Assembly (NCBI GenBank): GCA_963681505.1
Contig: OY811973.1
Coordinates: 186,001-250,000 of the forward strand
Source of the DNA: Eunapius fragilis
Lineage: Eukaryota; Porifera; Demospongiae; Spongillida; Spongillidae
Direction: 5' to 3'
DNA: 64,000 bases
Part shown: positions 11,269-23,440 of the stretch, piece by piece
How positions within the stretch are numbered: the first letter of the stretch is position 1
Layout: each line of letters starts with the position of its first letter
Translations under genes and position numbers: made by a program
The notes under the pieces: generated by a model
The model's database searches: none
Told to the model about the DNA's origin: nothing
What the model saw: the letters and a program-made list of their open reading frames with translations, nothing else

Positions 11269-11413
11269 CACCCATAGAAATGTATGGGAGGGAACCACTA
11301 ATCTATTTGCATGGTCCAGCCAAACCAATCAACTGATTATACAGAAGGTATTATTAAGAGAAAGAAAAACTAGTTTGTTTTATTAACACTTTGGTGGGAA
11401 GTTAGCCAATTTT
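11269..11413. repeat. Truncated C monomer (145 bp, 40-bp deletion), a marker repeated seven times
   Basis: The spacing of the CACCC anchors is 145 bp here. The A-rich end runs straight into CTAGTTTG (AGAAAAACTAG, near 11,370), so the GTTACTCG...GCAACTCC segment is lost. The same junction recurs near 19,309, 32,588, 36,618, 42,683, 46,713 and 57,218. The later spacings match the macro-repeats: 10,095 (32,588 to 42,683 and 36,618 to 46,713), 14,535 (42,683 to 57,218) and about 17,310 (19,309 to 36,618). The 4,030-bp spacing from 32,588 to 36,618 is 22 monomers less 40 bp. One deletion spread by amplification explains all copies. Confidence 0.88.
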
Positions 11414-12310
11414 CACCCTTAGAAATGTATGGGAGGGAACCACTAATCTATTTGCATGGTACAGCCAAACCAATGAGCTGATTATAGAGGAGGCATTATT
11501 TATAGAAAGAAAACAGGTTACTCGTTCGTTCCATGAAGTAGGATCGCAACTCCATTAGTTTGTTTTATTAACACTTTGGTGGGAAGTTAGCCAATTTTCA
11601 CCCATAGAAATGTATGGGAGGGAACCACTAATCTATTTGCATGGTACTGCCAAACCAATCAGCTGATTATACAGAAGGCATTATTTAGAGAAAGAAAACA
11701 GGTTACTCGTTCGTTCCATGAAGTAGGATCGCAACTCCTTTAGTTTGTTTTATTAACACCTTGGTGGGAAGATAGCCAATTTTCACCCATAGAAATGTAT
11801 TGGAGGGAACCACTAATCTATTAGCATGGTACAGCCCAACCAATGAGCTGATTATACAGAAGGCATTATTTAGAGAAAGAAAACAGGTTACTCGTTCGTT
11901 CCATGAAGTAGGATCGCAACTACATTAGTTTGTTTTATTAACACCTTGGTGGGAATATAGCCAATTTTCACCCATAGAAATGTATGGGAGGGAACCACTA
12001 ATCTATTTGCATGGTACAGCCAAACCAATGAGCTGATTATACAGGAGGCATTATTTATAGAAAGAAAACAGGTTACTCGTTCGTTCCATGAAGTAGGATC
12101 GCAAGTCCATTAGTTTGTTTTATTAACACCTTGGTGGGAAGTTAGCCAATTTTCACCCATAGAAATGTATGGGAGGGAACCACTAATCTATTTGCATGGT
12201 ACAGCCAAACCAATCAGCTGATTATACAGAAGGTATTATTTAGAGAAAGAAAACAGGTTACTCGTTCGTTCCATGAAGTAGGATCGCATCTCAACTAGTT
12301 TGTTTTACTA

Positions 12311-12545
12311 ACCGATTAAGTCCTGTAGCCGCAAATTCGCGTCAAATAGTTGTTTACAGCTACCAAGGTATTTTGGGGGACATGACCACAAACCACAGAA
12401 AGATTATACCAATTTGAAATCCTTCATGAACACGGCTTCAGCGGGTATCGTTGGATTACCCCTTCCTGCCACAAAACATTTTTAGTGACCACATTTAAGA
12501 TCAAATAACCTCTACATAACAAACCATATTTAGGCCTTAATCGGT
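12311..12545. mobile_element. 235-bp MITE-like element, copy 1
   Basis: This non-satellite insert starts ACCGATTAAGTCCT and ends AGGCCTTAATCGGT, a 14-bp terminal inverted repeat with one mismatch, of which the outer 10 bp are perfect. It is flanked by TA on both sides (12309-12310 and 12546-12547). The uninterrupted monomer at this place reads TTTTATTAACAC, so removing the element and one TA restores the satellite apart from one T-to-C change on the left. If the target was instead TTAA, the element is 233 bp (12312-12544) and the left TTAA has become CTAA. It has no coding capacity, so it would need a transposase from elsewhere. Tc1/mariner-like (TA) and piggyBac-like (TTAA) origins both fit; I do not recognise the family. 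Confidence 0.83.
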
Positions 12546-14027
12546 TAACACTTTGGTGGGAAGTTAGCCAATTTTCACCCATAGAAATGTATGGGAGAGA
12601 ACCACTAATCTACTTGCATGGTACAGCCAAACCAATGAGCTGATTATAGAGGAGGCATTATTTAGAAAAAGTAAACAGGTTACTCGTTCGTTCCATGAAG
12701 TAGGATCGCAACTCCATTAGTTTGTTTTATTAACACCTTGGTGGGAATATAGCCAATTTTCACCCATGGAAATGTATGGGAGGGAACCACTAATCTGTTT
12801 GCATGGTACAGCCAAACCAATGAGCTGATTATAGAGGAGGCAGTATTTATAGAAAAAAAACAGGTTACTCGTTCGTTCCATGAAGTAGGATCGCAACTCA
12901 ACTAGTTTGTATTATTAACACCTTGGTGGGAAGTAAGCCAATTTTCACCCATAGAAATGTATGGGAGGGAACCACTAATCTATTTGCATGGTACTGCCAA
13001 ACCAATCAGCTGATTATACAGAAGGCATTATTTAGAGAAAGAAAACAGGTTACTCGTTCGTTCCATGAAGTAGGATCGCAACTCCATTAGTTTGTTTTAT
13101 TAACACCTTGGTGGGAAGATAGCCAATTTTCACCCTTAGAAATGTATGGGAGGGAACCACTAATCTATTTGCATGGTACAGCCAAACCAATGAGCTGATT
13201 ATAGAGGAGGCATTATTTATAGAAAGAAAACAGGTTACTCGTTCGTTCCATGAAGTAGGATCGCAACTCCATTAGTTTGTTTTATTAACACTTTGGTGGG
13301 AAGTTAGCCAATTTTCACCCATAGAAATGTATGGGAGGGAACCACTAATCTATTTGCATGGTACTGCCAAACCAATCAGCTGATTATACAGAAGGCATTA
13401 TTTAGAGAAAGAAAACAGGTTACTCGTTCGTTCCATGAAGTAGGATCGCAACTCCTTTAGTTTGTTTTATTAACACCTTGGTGGGAAGATAGCCAATTTT
13501 CACCCATAGAAATGTATTGGAGGGAACCACTAATCTATTAGCATGGTACAGCCCAACCAATGAGCTGATTATACAGAAGGCATTATTTAGAGAAAGAAAA
13601 CAGGTTACTCGTTCGTTCCATGAAGTAGGATCGCAACTACATTAGTTTGTTTTATTAACACCTTGGTGGGAATATAGCCAATTTTCACCCATAGAAATGT
13701 ATGGGAGGGAACCACTAATCTATTTGCATGGTACAGCCAAACCAATGAGCTGATTATACAGGAGGCATTATTTATAGAAAGAAAACAGGTTACTCGTTCG
13801 TTCCATGAAGTAGGATCGCAAGTCCATTAGTTTGTTTTATTAACACCTTGGTGGGAAGTTAGCCAATTTTCACCCATAGAAATGTATGGGAGGGAACCAC
13901 TAATCTATTTGCATGGTACAGCCAAACCAATCAGCTGATTATACAGAAGGTATTATTTAGAGAAAGAAAACAGGTTACTCGTTCGTTCCATGAAGTAGGA
14001 TCGCATCTCAACTAGTTTGTTTTACTA

Positions 14028-14262
14028 ACCGATTAAGTCCTGTAGCCGCAAATTCGCGTCAAATAGTTGTTTACAGCTACCAAGGTATTTTGGGGGACAT
14101 GACCACAAACCACAGAAAGATTATACCAATTTGAAATCCTTCATGAACACGGCTTCAGCGGGTATCGTTGGATTACCCCTTCCTGCCACAAAACATTTTT
14201 AGTGACCACATTTAAGATCAAATAACCTCTACATAACAAACCATATTTAGGCCTTAATCGGT
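14028..14262. mobile_element. 235-bp MITE-like element, copy 2
   Basis: The same insert sits in the same monomer position, 1,717 bp after copy 1, with the same flanks (TTTTACTA on the left, TAACACTTTGG on the right). I see no base difference from copy 1. It was evidently copied as part of the satellite HOR and is not a separate insertion. Confidence 0.83.
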
Positions 14263-15744
14263 TAACACTTTGGTGGGAAGTTAGCCAATTTTCACCCATA
14301 GAAATGTATGGGAGAGAACCACTAATCTACTTGCATGGTACAGCCAAACCAATGAGCTGATTATAGAGGAGGCATTATTTAGAAAAAGTAAACAGGTTAC
14401 TCGTTCGTTCCATGAAGTAGGATCGCAACTCCATTAGTTTGTTTTATTAACACCTTGGTGGGAATATAGCCAATTTTCACCCATGGAAATGTATGGGAGG
14501 GAACCACTAATCTGTTTGCATGGTACAGCCAAACCAATGAGCTGATTATAGAGGAGGCAGTATTTATAGAAAAAAAACAGGTTACTCGTTCGTTCCATGA
14601 AGTAGGATCGCAACTCAACTAGTTTGTATTATTAACACCTTGGTGGGAAGTAAGCCAATTTTCACCCATAGAAATGTATGGGAGGGAACCACTAATCTAT
14701 TTGCATGGTACTGCCAAACCAATCAGCTGATTATACAGAAGGCATTATTTAGAGAAAGAAAACAGGTTACTCGTTCGTTCCATGAAGTAGGATCGCAACT
14801 CCATTAGTTTGTTTTATTAACACCTTGGTGGGAAGATAGCCAATTTTCACCCTTAGAAATGTATGGGAGGGAACCACTAATCTATTTGCATGGTACAGCC
14901 AAACCAATGAGCTGATTATAGAGGAGGCATTATTTATAGAAAGAAAACAGGTTACTCGTTCGTTCCATGAAGTAGGATCGCAACTCCATTAGTTTGTTTT
15001 ATTAACACTTTGGTGGGAAGTTAGCCAATTTTCACCCATAGAAATGTATGGGAGGGAACCACTAATCTATTTGCATGGTACTGCCAAACCAATCAGCTGA
15101 TTATACAGAAGGCATTATTTAGAGAAAGAAAACAGGTTACTCGTTCGTTCCATGAAGTAGGATCGCAACTCCTTTAGTTTGTTTTATTAACACCTTGGTG
15201 GGAAGATAGCCAATTTTCACCCATAGAAATGTATTGGAGGGAACCACTAATCTATTAGCATGGTACAGCCCAACCAATGAGCTGATTATACAGAAGGCAT
15301 TATTTAGAGAAAGAAAACAGGTTACTCGTTCGTTCCATGAAGTAGGATCGCAACTACATTAGTTTGTTTTATTAACACCTTGGTGGGAATATAGCCAATT
15401 TTCACCCATAGAAATGTATGGGAGGGAACCACTAATCTATTTGCATGGTACAGCCAAACCAATGAGCTGATTATACAGGAGGCATTATTTATAGAAAGAA
15501 AACAGGTTACTCGTTCGTTCCATGAAGTAGGATCGCAAGTCCATTAGTTTGTTTTATTAACACCTTGGTGGGAAGTTAGCCAATTTTCACCCATAGAAAT
15601 GTATGGGAGGGAACCACTAATCTATTTGCATGGTACAGCCAAACCAATCAGCTGATTATACAGAAGGTATTATTTAGAGAAAGAAAACAGGTTACTCGTT
15701 CGTTCCATGAAGTAGGATCGCATCTCAACTAGTTTGTTTTACTA

Positions 15745-15979
15745 ACCGATTAAGTCCTGTAGCCGCAAATTCGCGTCAAATAGTTGTTTACAGCTACCAA
15801 GGTATTTTGGGGGACATGACCACAAACCACAGAAAGATTATACCAATTTGAAATCCTTCATGAACACGGCTTCAGCGGGTATCGTTGGATTACCCCTTCC
15901 TGCCACAAAACATTTTTAGTGACCACATTTAAGATCAAATAACCTCTACATAACAAACCATATTTAGGCCTTAATCGGT
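15745..15979. mobile_element. 235-bp MITE-like element, copy 3
   Basis: This copy lies 1,717 bp after copy 2 with identical flanks and, by eye, identical sequence. The unit that starts here is the longer one (2,087 bp to copy 4), because two extra monomers sit at about 16,715-17,084. Confidence 0.83.
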
Positions 15980-16714
15980 TAACACTTTGGTGGGAAGTTA
16001 GCCAATTTTCACCCATAGAAATGTATGGGAGAGAACCACTAATCTACTTGCATGGTACAGCCAAACCAATGAGCTGATTATAGAGGAGGCATTATTTAGA
16101 AAAAGTAAACAGGTTACTCGTTCGTTCCATGAAGTAGGATCGCAACTCCATTAGTTTGTTTTATTAACACCTTGGTGGGAATATAGCCAATTTTCACCCA
16201 TGGAAATGTATGGGAGGGAACCACTAATCTGTTTGCATGGTACAGCCAAACCAATGAGCTGATTATAGAGGAGGCAGTATTTATAGAAAAAAAACAGGTT
16301 ACTCGTTCGTTCCATGAAGTAGGATCGCAACTCAACTAGTTTGTATTATTAACACCTTGGTGGGAAGTAAGCCAATTTTCACCCATAGAAATGTATGGGA
16401 GGGAACCACTAATCTATTTGCATGGTACTGCCAAACCAATCAGCTGATTATACAGAAGGCATTATTTAGAGAAAGAAAACAGGTTACTCGTTCGTTCCAT
16501 GAAGTAGGATCGCAACTCCATTAGTTTGTTTTATTAACACCTTGGTGGGAAGATAGCCAATTTTCACCCTTAGAAATGTATGGGAGGGAACCACTAATCT
16601 ATTTGCATGGTACAGCCAAACCAATGAGCTGATTATAGAGGAGGCATTATTTATAGAAAGAAAACAGGTTACTCGTTCGTTCCATGAAGTAGGATCGCAA
16701 CTCCATTAGTTTGT

Positions 16715-17084
16715 TTTATTAACACCTTGGTGGGAATATAGCCAATTTTCACCCATAGAAATGTATGGGAGGGAACCACTAATCTATTTGCATGGTACAG
16801 CCAAACCAATGAGCTGATTATAGAGGAGGCAGTATTTATAGAAACAAAACAGGTTACTCGTTCGTTCGATGAAGTAGGATCGCTACTCCATTAGTTTGTT
16901 TTATTAACACCTTGGTGGGAAGATAGCCAATTTTCTCCCATTAAAATGTATGGGAGGGAACCACTAATCTATTTGCATGGTACAGCCAAACCAATGAGCT
17001 GATTATAGAGGAGGCATTATTGATAGAAAGAAAACAGGTTACTCGTTCGTTCCATGAAGTAGGATCGCAACTCCATTAGTTTGT
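16715..17084. repeat. Extra C dimer (370 bp) lengthening one HOR unit
   Basis: Relative to the 1,717-bp units, the third unit gains two monomers marked by AGAAACAAAACAGG, TTCGTTCGATGAAG, GATCGCTACTCC and CCCATTAAAATG. The same pair follows the fourth element (about 18,800-19,170), and the same markers recur near 36,230-36,420 and 46,330-46,510. This gives a shared ancestor with the later C blocks. Confidence 0.82.
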
Positions 17085-17831
17085 TTTATTAACACTTTGG
17101 TGGGAAGTTAGCCAATTTTCACCCATAGAAATGTATGGGAGGGAACCACTAATCTATTTGCATGGTACTGCCAAACCAATCAGCTGATTATACAGAAGGC
17201 ATTATTTAGAGAAAGAAAACAGGTTACTCGTTCGTTCCATGAAGTAGGATCGCAACTCCTTTAGTTTGTTTTATTAACACCTTGGTGGGAAGATAGCCAA
17301 TTTTCACCCATAGAAATGTATTGGAGGGAACCACTAATCTATTAGCATGGTACAGCCCAACCAATGAGCTGATTATACAGAAGGCATTATTTAGAGAAAG
17401 AAAACAGGTTACTCGTTCGTTCCATGAAGTAGGATCGCAACTACATTAGTTTGTTTTATTAACACCTTGGTGGGAATATAGCCAATTTTCACCCATAGAA
17501 ATGTATGGGAGGGAACCACTAATCTATTTGCATGGTACAGCCAAACCAATGAGCTGATTATACAGGAGGCATTATTTATAGAAAGAAAACAGGTTACTCG
17601 TTCGTTCCATGAAGTAGGATCGCAAGTCCATTAGTTTGTTTTATTAACACCTTGGTGGGAAGTTAGCCAATTTTCACCCATAGAAATGTATGGGAGGGAA
17701 CCACTAATCTATTTGCATGGTACAGCCAAACCAATCAGCTGATTATACAGAAGGTATTATTTAGAGAAAGAAAACAGGTTACTCGTTCGTTCCATGAAGT
17801 AGGATCGCATCTCAACTAGTTTGTTTTACTA

Positions 17832-18066
17832 ACCGATTAAGTCCTGTAGCCGCAAATTCGCGTCAAATAGTTGTTTACAGCTACCAAGGTATTTTGGGGG
17901 ACATGACCACAAACCACAGAAAGATTATACCAATTTGAAATCCTTCATGAACACGGCTTCAGCGGGTATCGTTGGATTACCCCTTCCTGCCACAAAACAT
18001 TTTTAGTGACCACATTTAAGATCAAATAACCTCTACATAACAAACCATATTTAGGCCTTAATCGGT
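17832..18066. mobile_element. 235-bp MITE-like element, copy 4 (last in window)
   Basis: The flanks and sequence are as in the other copies. It is the last one: the C blocks from 30.9 kb onward share the surrounding monomer types but lack the element. The macro-repeats therefore did not arise from the element-bearing unit, or they lost it. Confidence 0.83.
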
Positions 18067-18889
18067 TAACACTTTGGTGGGAAGTTAGCCAATTTTCACC
18101 CATAGAAATGTATGGGAGAGAACCACTAATCTACTTGCATGGTACAGCCAAACCAATGAGCTGATTATAGAGGAGGCATTATTTAGAAAAAGTAAACAGG
18201 TTACTCGTTCGTTCCATGAAGTAGGATCGCAACTCCATTAGTTTGTTTTATTAACACCTTGGTGGGAATATAGCCAATTTTCACCCATGGAAATGTATGG
18301 GAGGGAACCACTAATCTGTTTGCATGGTACAGCCAAACCAATGAGCTGATTATAGAGGAGGCAGTATTTATAGAAAAAAAACAGGTTACTCGTTCGTTCC
18401 ATGAAGTAGGATCGCAACTCAACTAGTTTGTATTATTAACACCTTGGTGGGAAGTAAGCCAATTTTCACCCATAGAAATGTATGGGAGGGAACCACTAAT
18501 CTATTTGCATGGTACTGCCAAACCAATCAGCTGATTATACAGAAGGCATTATTTAGAGAAAGAAAACAGGTTACTCGTTCGTTCCATGAAGTAGGATCGC
18601 AACTCCATTAGTTTGTTTTATTAACACCTTGGTGAGAAGATAGCCAATTTTCACCCTTAGAAATGTATGGGAGGGAACCACTAATCTATTTGCATGGTAC
18701 AGCCAAACCAATGAGCTGATTATAGAGGAGGCATTATTTATAGAAAGAAAACAGGTTACTCGTTCGTTCCATGAAGTAGGATCGCAACTCCATTAGTTTG
18801 TTTTATTAACACCTTGGTGGGAATATAGCCAATTTTCACCCATAGAAATGTATGGGAGGGAACCACTAATCTATTTGCATGGTACAGCC

Positions 18890-21800
18890 AAACCAATGAG
18901 CTGATTATAGAGGAGGCAGTATTTATAGAAACAAAACAGGTTACTCGTTCGTTCGATGAAGTAGGATCGCTACTCCATTAGTTTGTTTTATTAACACCTT
19001 GGTGGGAAGATAGCCAATTTTCTCCCATTAAAATGTATGGGAGGGAACCACTAATCTATTTGCATGGTACAGCCAAACCAATGAGCTGATTATAGAGGAG
19101 GCATTATTGATAGAAAGAAAACAGGTTACTCGTTCGTTCCATGAAGTAGGATCGCAACTCCATTAGTTTTTTTTATTAACACCTTGGTGGGAAGTTAGCC
19201 AATTTTCACCCATAGAAACGTATGGGAGGGAACCACTAATCTATTTGCATGGTCCAGCCAAACCAATCAGCTGATTATACAGAAGGTATTATTAAGAGAA
19301 AGAAAAACTAGTTTGTTTTATTAACACTTTGGTGGGAAGTTAGCCAATTTTCACCCATAGAAATGTATGGGAGGGAACCACTAATCTATTTGCATGGTAC
19401 AGCCAAACCAATGAGCTGATTATAGAGGAGGCATTATTTATAGAAAGAAAACAGGTTACTCGTTCGTTCCATGAAGTAGGATCGCAACTCCATTAGTTTG
19501 TTTTATTAACACTTTGGTGGGAAGTTAGCCAATTTTCACCCATAGAAATGTATGGGAGGGAACCACTAATCTATTTGCATGGTACTGCCAAACCAATCAG
19601 CTGATTGTACAGAAGGCATTATTTAGAGAAAGAAAACAGGTTACTCGTTCGTTCCATGAAGTAGGATCGCAACTCCTTTAGTTTGTTTTATTAACACCTT
19701 GGTGGGAAGATAGCCAATTTTCACCCATAGAAATGTATTGGAGGGAACCCCTAATCTATTTGCATGGTACAGCCCAACCAATGAGCTGATTATACAGAAG
19801 GCATTATTTAGAGAAAGAAAACAGGTTACTCGTTCGTTCCATGAAGTAGGATCGCAACTACATTAGTTTGTTTTATTAACACCTTGGTGGGAATATAGCC
19901 AATTTTCACCCATAGAAATGTATGGGAGGGAACCACTAATCTATTTGCATGGTACAGCCAAACCAATGAGCTGATTATACAGGAGGCATTATTTAGAGAA
20001 AGTAAACAGGTTACTTGTTCGTTCCATGAAGTAGGATCGCAACTCCATTAGTTTGTTTTATTAACACCTTGGTGGGAATATAGCCAATTTTCACCCATGG
20101 AAATGTATGGGAGGGAACCACTAATCTATTTGCATAGTACAGCCAAACCAATGAGCTGATTATAGAGGAGGCAGTATTTATAGAAAGAAAACAGGTTACT
20201 CGTTTGTTCCATGAAGTAGGATCGCAACTCAACTAGTTTGTTTTATTAACACCTTGGTGGGAAGTTAGCCAATTTTCACCCATAGAAATGTATGGCAGGG
20301 AACCACTAATCTATTTGCATGGTACTGCCAAACCAATCAGCTGATTATACAGAAGGCATTATTTAGAGAAAGAAAACAGGTTACTCGTTCGTTCCATGAA
20401 GTAGGATCGCAACTCCATTAGTTTGTTTTATTAACACCTTGGTGGGAAGATAGCCAATTTTCACCCTTAGAAATGTATGGGAGGGAACCACTAATCTATT
20501 TGCATGGTACAGCCAAACCAATGAGCTGATTATAGAGGAGGCATTATTTATAGAAAGAAAACAGGTTACTCGTTCGTTCCATGAAGTAGGATCGCAACTC
20601 CATTAGTTTGTTTTATTAACACCTTGGTGGGAAGTTAGCCAATTTTCACCCATAGAAATGTATGGGAGGGAACCACTAATCTATTTGCATGGTGCAGCCA
20701 AACCAATGAGCTGATTATACAGGAGGCATTATTAAGAGAAAGAAAACAGGTTACTCGTTCGTTCCATGAATACATATCGCAACTCCACTAGTTTGTTAAA
20801 TTAACACCTTGGAGGGAAGATAGCCAATGTTCTCCCATAGAAATGTATGGGAGGGAACCACTAATCTATTTGCATCGTACAGCCAAACTAATGACCTGAA
20901 TATATAGGAGGCATTATTCAGAGAAAGAAAACAGGTTACTCGTTAGTTCAATGAATACATATCGCAACTCCACTAGTTTGTCAAATTAACACCTTGGTTA
21001 GAACATAGCCAATTTTCTCCCATAGAAATGTATGGGAGGGAACCACTAATCTATTTTATTGGTACAGCCAAACCAATGAGCTGAGTATATAGGAGGCATT
21101 ATTTAGAGAAAGAAAACAGGTTACTCGTTCGTTCCATGATTACATATCGCAACTCCACTAGTTTGTTAAATCAACACCTTGGTTGGAAAATAGCCAATTT
21201 TCTCCCATTGAAATGTATGGGAGGGAACCACTAATCTATTTGAATGGTACAGCCAAACCAATAAGCTGATTATAGAGGAGGGATTGTTTTGTAAAAGAAA
21301 ACAGGTTACTCGTTCGTTCCATGAAGTAGGATCGCAACTCCACTAGTTTGTTAAATTAATCACCTTGGTGGGAAGATAGCCAATTTTCTCCCATAGAAAT
21401 GTATGGGAGGGAACCACTAATTCATTTGCATCGTTCAGCCAAACCAATGAGCTGAATATATAGGAGGCATTATTTAGAGAAAGAAAACAGGTTACTCGTT
21501 CGATCCATGAATACATAACGCAACTCCACTAGTTTGTTAAATTAACACCTTGGTTGGAACATAGCCAATTTTCTCCCATAGAAATGTATGGGAGGGAACC
21601 ACTAATCTATTTGAATGGTGCAGCCAAACCAATGAGCTGATTATAGAGGAGGCATTATTTTGTAAAAGAAAACAGGTTACTCGTTCGTTCTATGAAGTAG
21701 GATCTTAACTTCACTAGTTTGTTAAATTAACACCTTGGTGGGAAGATTGCCAATTTTCTCCCATAGAAATGTATGGGAGGGAACCACTAATCTATTTTAT

Positions 21801-23440
21801 TGTTACAGCCAAACCAATGAGCTGAATATATAGGAGGCATTATTTAGAGAAAGAAAACAGGTTACTCGTTCGTTCCATGAATACATATCGCAACTCCACT
21901 AGTTTGTTAAATTAACACCGTGGTTAGAACATAGCCAATTTTCTCCCATAGAAATGTATGGGAGGGAACCACTAATCTATTTGCATCGTACAGCCAAACG
22001 AATGAGCTGAATATATAGTAGGCATTATTTAGAGAAAGAAAACAGGTTACTCGTTCGATCCATGAATACATATCGCAACTCACTAGTTTGTTAAATTAAC
22101 ACCTTGGTTGGAACATAGCCAATTTTCTCCCATAGAAATGTATGGGAGGGAACCACTAATCTATTTGAATGGTACAGCCAAACCAATGAGCTGATTATAG
22201 AGGATGCATTATTTTGTAAAAGAAAACAGGTTACTCGTTCGTTGCATGAAGTAGGATCGCAACTCCACTAGTTTGTTGAATTAACACCGTGGTTAGAACA
22301 AACCCAATTTTCTCCTATAGAAATGTATGGGAGGGTACCACTAATCTATTTGCATCGTACAGCCAAACCAATGAGCTGAATATATAGGAGGCATTATTTA
22401 GAGAAAGAAAACAGGTTACTCGTTCGATCCATGAATACATATCGCAACTCCACTAGTTTGTTAAATTAACACCGTGGTTAGAACATAGCCAATTTTCTCC
22501 CATAGAAATGTATGGGAGGGAACCACTAATCTATTTGCATCGTACAGCCAAACCAATGAGCTGAATATATAGGAGGCATTATTTAGAGAAAGAAAACAGG
22601 TTACTCGTCCGATCCATGAATACATATCGCAACTCCACTAGTTTGTTAATTAAACACCTTGGTTGGAACATAGCCAATTTTCTCCCATAGAAATGTATGG
22701 GAGGGAACCACTAATCTATATGAATGGTACAGCCAAACCAATGAGCTGATTATAGAGGAGGCATTATTTTGTAAAAGAAAACAGGTTACTCGTTCGTTCC
22801 ATGAAGTAGGATCGCAACTCCACTAGTTTGTTAAATTAACACCTTGGTGGGAAGATTGCCAATTTTCTCCCATAGAAATGTATGGGAGGGAACCACTAAT
22901 CTATTTTCATCGTACAGCCAAACCAATGAGCTGAATATTTAGGAGGCATTATTTAGAGAAAGAGAACAGCTTACTCGTTCGTTCCATGAATACATATCGC
23001 AACTCCACTAGTTTTTCATATTATCACCTTGGTTGGAACATAGCCAATTTTCTCCCATTGAAATGTATGGGAGGGAACCACTAATCTATTTGAATGGTAC
23101 AGCCAAACCAATGAGCTGATTATAGAGGAGGCATTATTTTGTAAAAAAAAACAGGTTACTCGTTCGTTCCACGAAGTAGGATCGCAACTCCACTAGTTTG
23201 TTAAATTAACACCGTGGTTAGAACATAGCCAATGTTCTCCCATAGAAATGTATGGGAGGGAACCACTAATCTATTTGCATCGTACAGCCAAACCAATATG
23301 CTGAATTTATAGGAGGCATTATTTAGAGAAAGATAACAGGTTACTCGTTCGTTCCATGAATACATATCGCAACTCCACTAGTTTGTTAAATTAACACCTT
23401 GGAGGGAAGATAGCCAATGTTCTCCCATAGAAATGTATGG
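18890..23440. repeat. C-to-AB segment repeated 17,310 bp downstream
   Basis: From about 18,890, through the C-to-AB boundary near 20,761, to about 23,440, this sequence recurs at +17,310 (about 36,200-40,750) and again 10,095 bp further on (about 46,300-50,850). Checkpoints are GGAGGGAAGA at 20,811, 38,121 and 48,216, and again at 23,401, 40,711 and 50,806. The boundary itself is therefore shared and was copied, not formed three times. A private change, CATACAAATG near 37,222 and 47,317 where this copy has CATAGAAATG, shows that the two downstream copies are closer to each other. Confidence 0.88.

Larger units (their letters stand above)
11391..19160. repeat. 1,717-bp higher-order repeat carrying a 235-bp element
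   Basis: Element starts at 12,311, 14,028, 15,745 and 17,832 give spacings of 1,717, 1,717 and 2,087 bp. The first equals 8 x 185 + 237, that is eight monomers plus the 235-bp element and a 2-bp target duplication. The last adds exactly 370 bp, two monomers. Homology reaches upstream of the first element: CACCCTTAG at 11,414 and 13,131, and ACTCCTTTAG at 11,734 and 13,451, are also 1,717 apart. Copies look identical over most of their length, which points to recent tandem amplification. After the fourth element the match continues to about 19,160 and then passes into another C arrangement. Confidence 0.93.
11031..20760. repeat. C satellite block 1
   Basis: At about 11,030 the array changes within one monomer from AB to C variants: CCATTAGTTTGTTTTATTAAC replaces CCACTAGTTTGTTAAATTAAC, and TTCACCCAT replaces TTCTCCCAT. 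C monomers here have GAAGTAGGATCGC, GCATGGTACAGCC and GATTATAGAGG or GATTATACAGG. The block holds the 1,717-bp HOR with its 235-bp element (first element at 12,311). From about 18,890 it holds the stretch that recurs 17,310 bp downstream. It ends where GAATACATATCGC returns at about 20,767. No genes are seen. Confidence 0.88.

Noticed and set aside
12311-12545. The 235-bp insert as a non-coding RNA gene or a gene exon
   Set aside because: Terminal inverted repeats, the flanking TA duplication and the readable empty site fit a transposon better. No tRNA or other RNA fold or splice pattern stood out.
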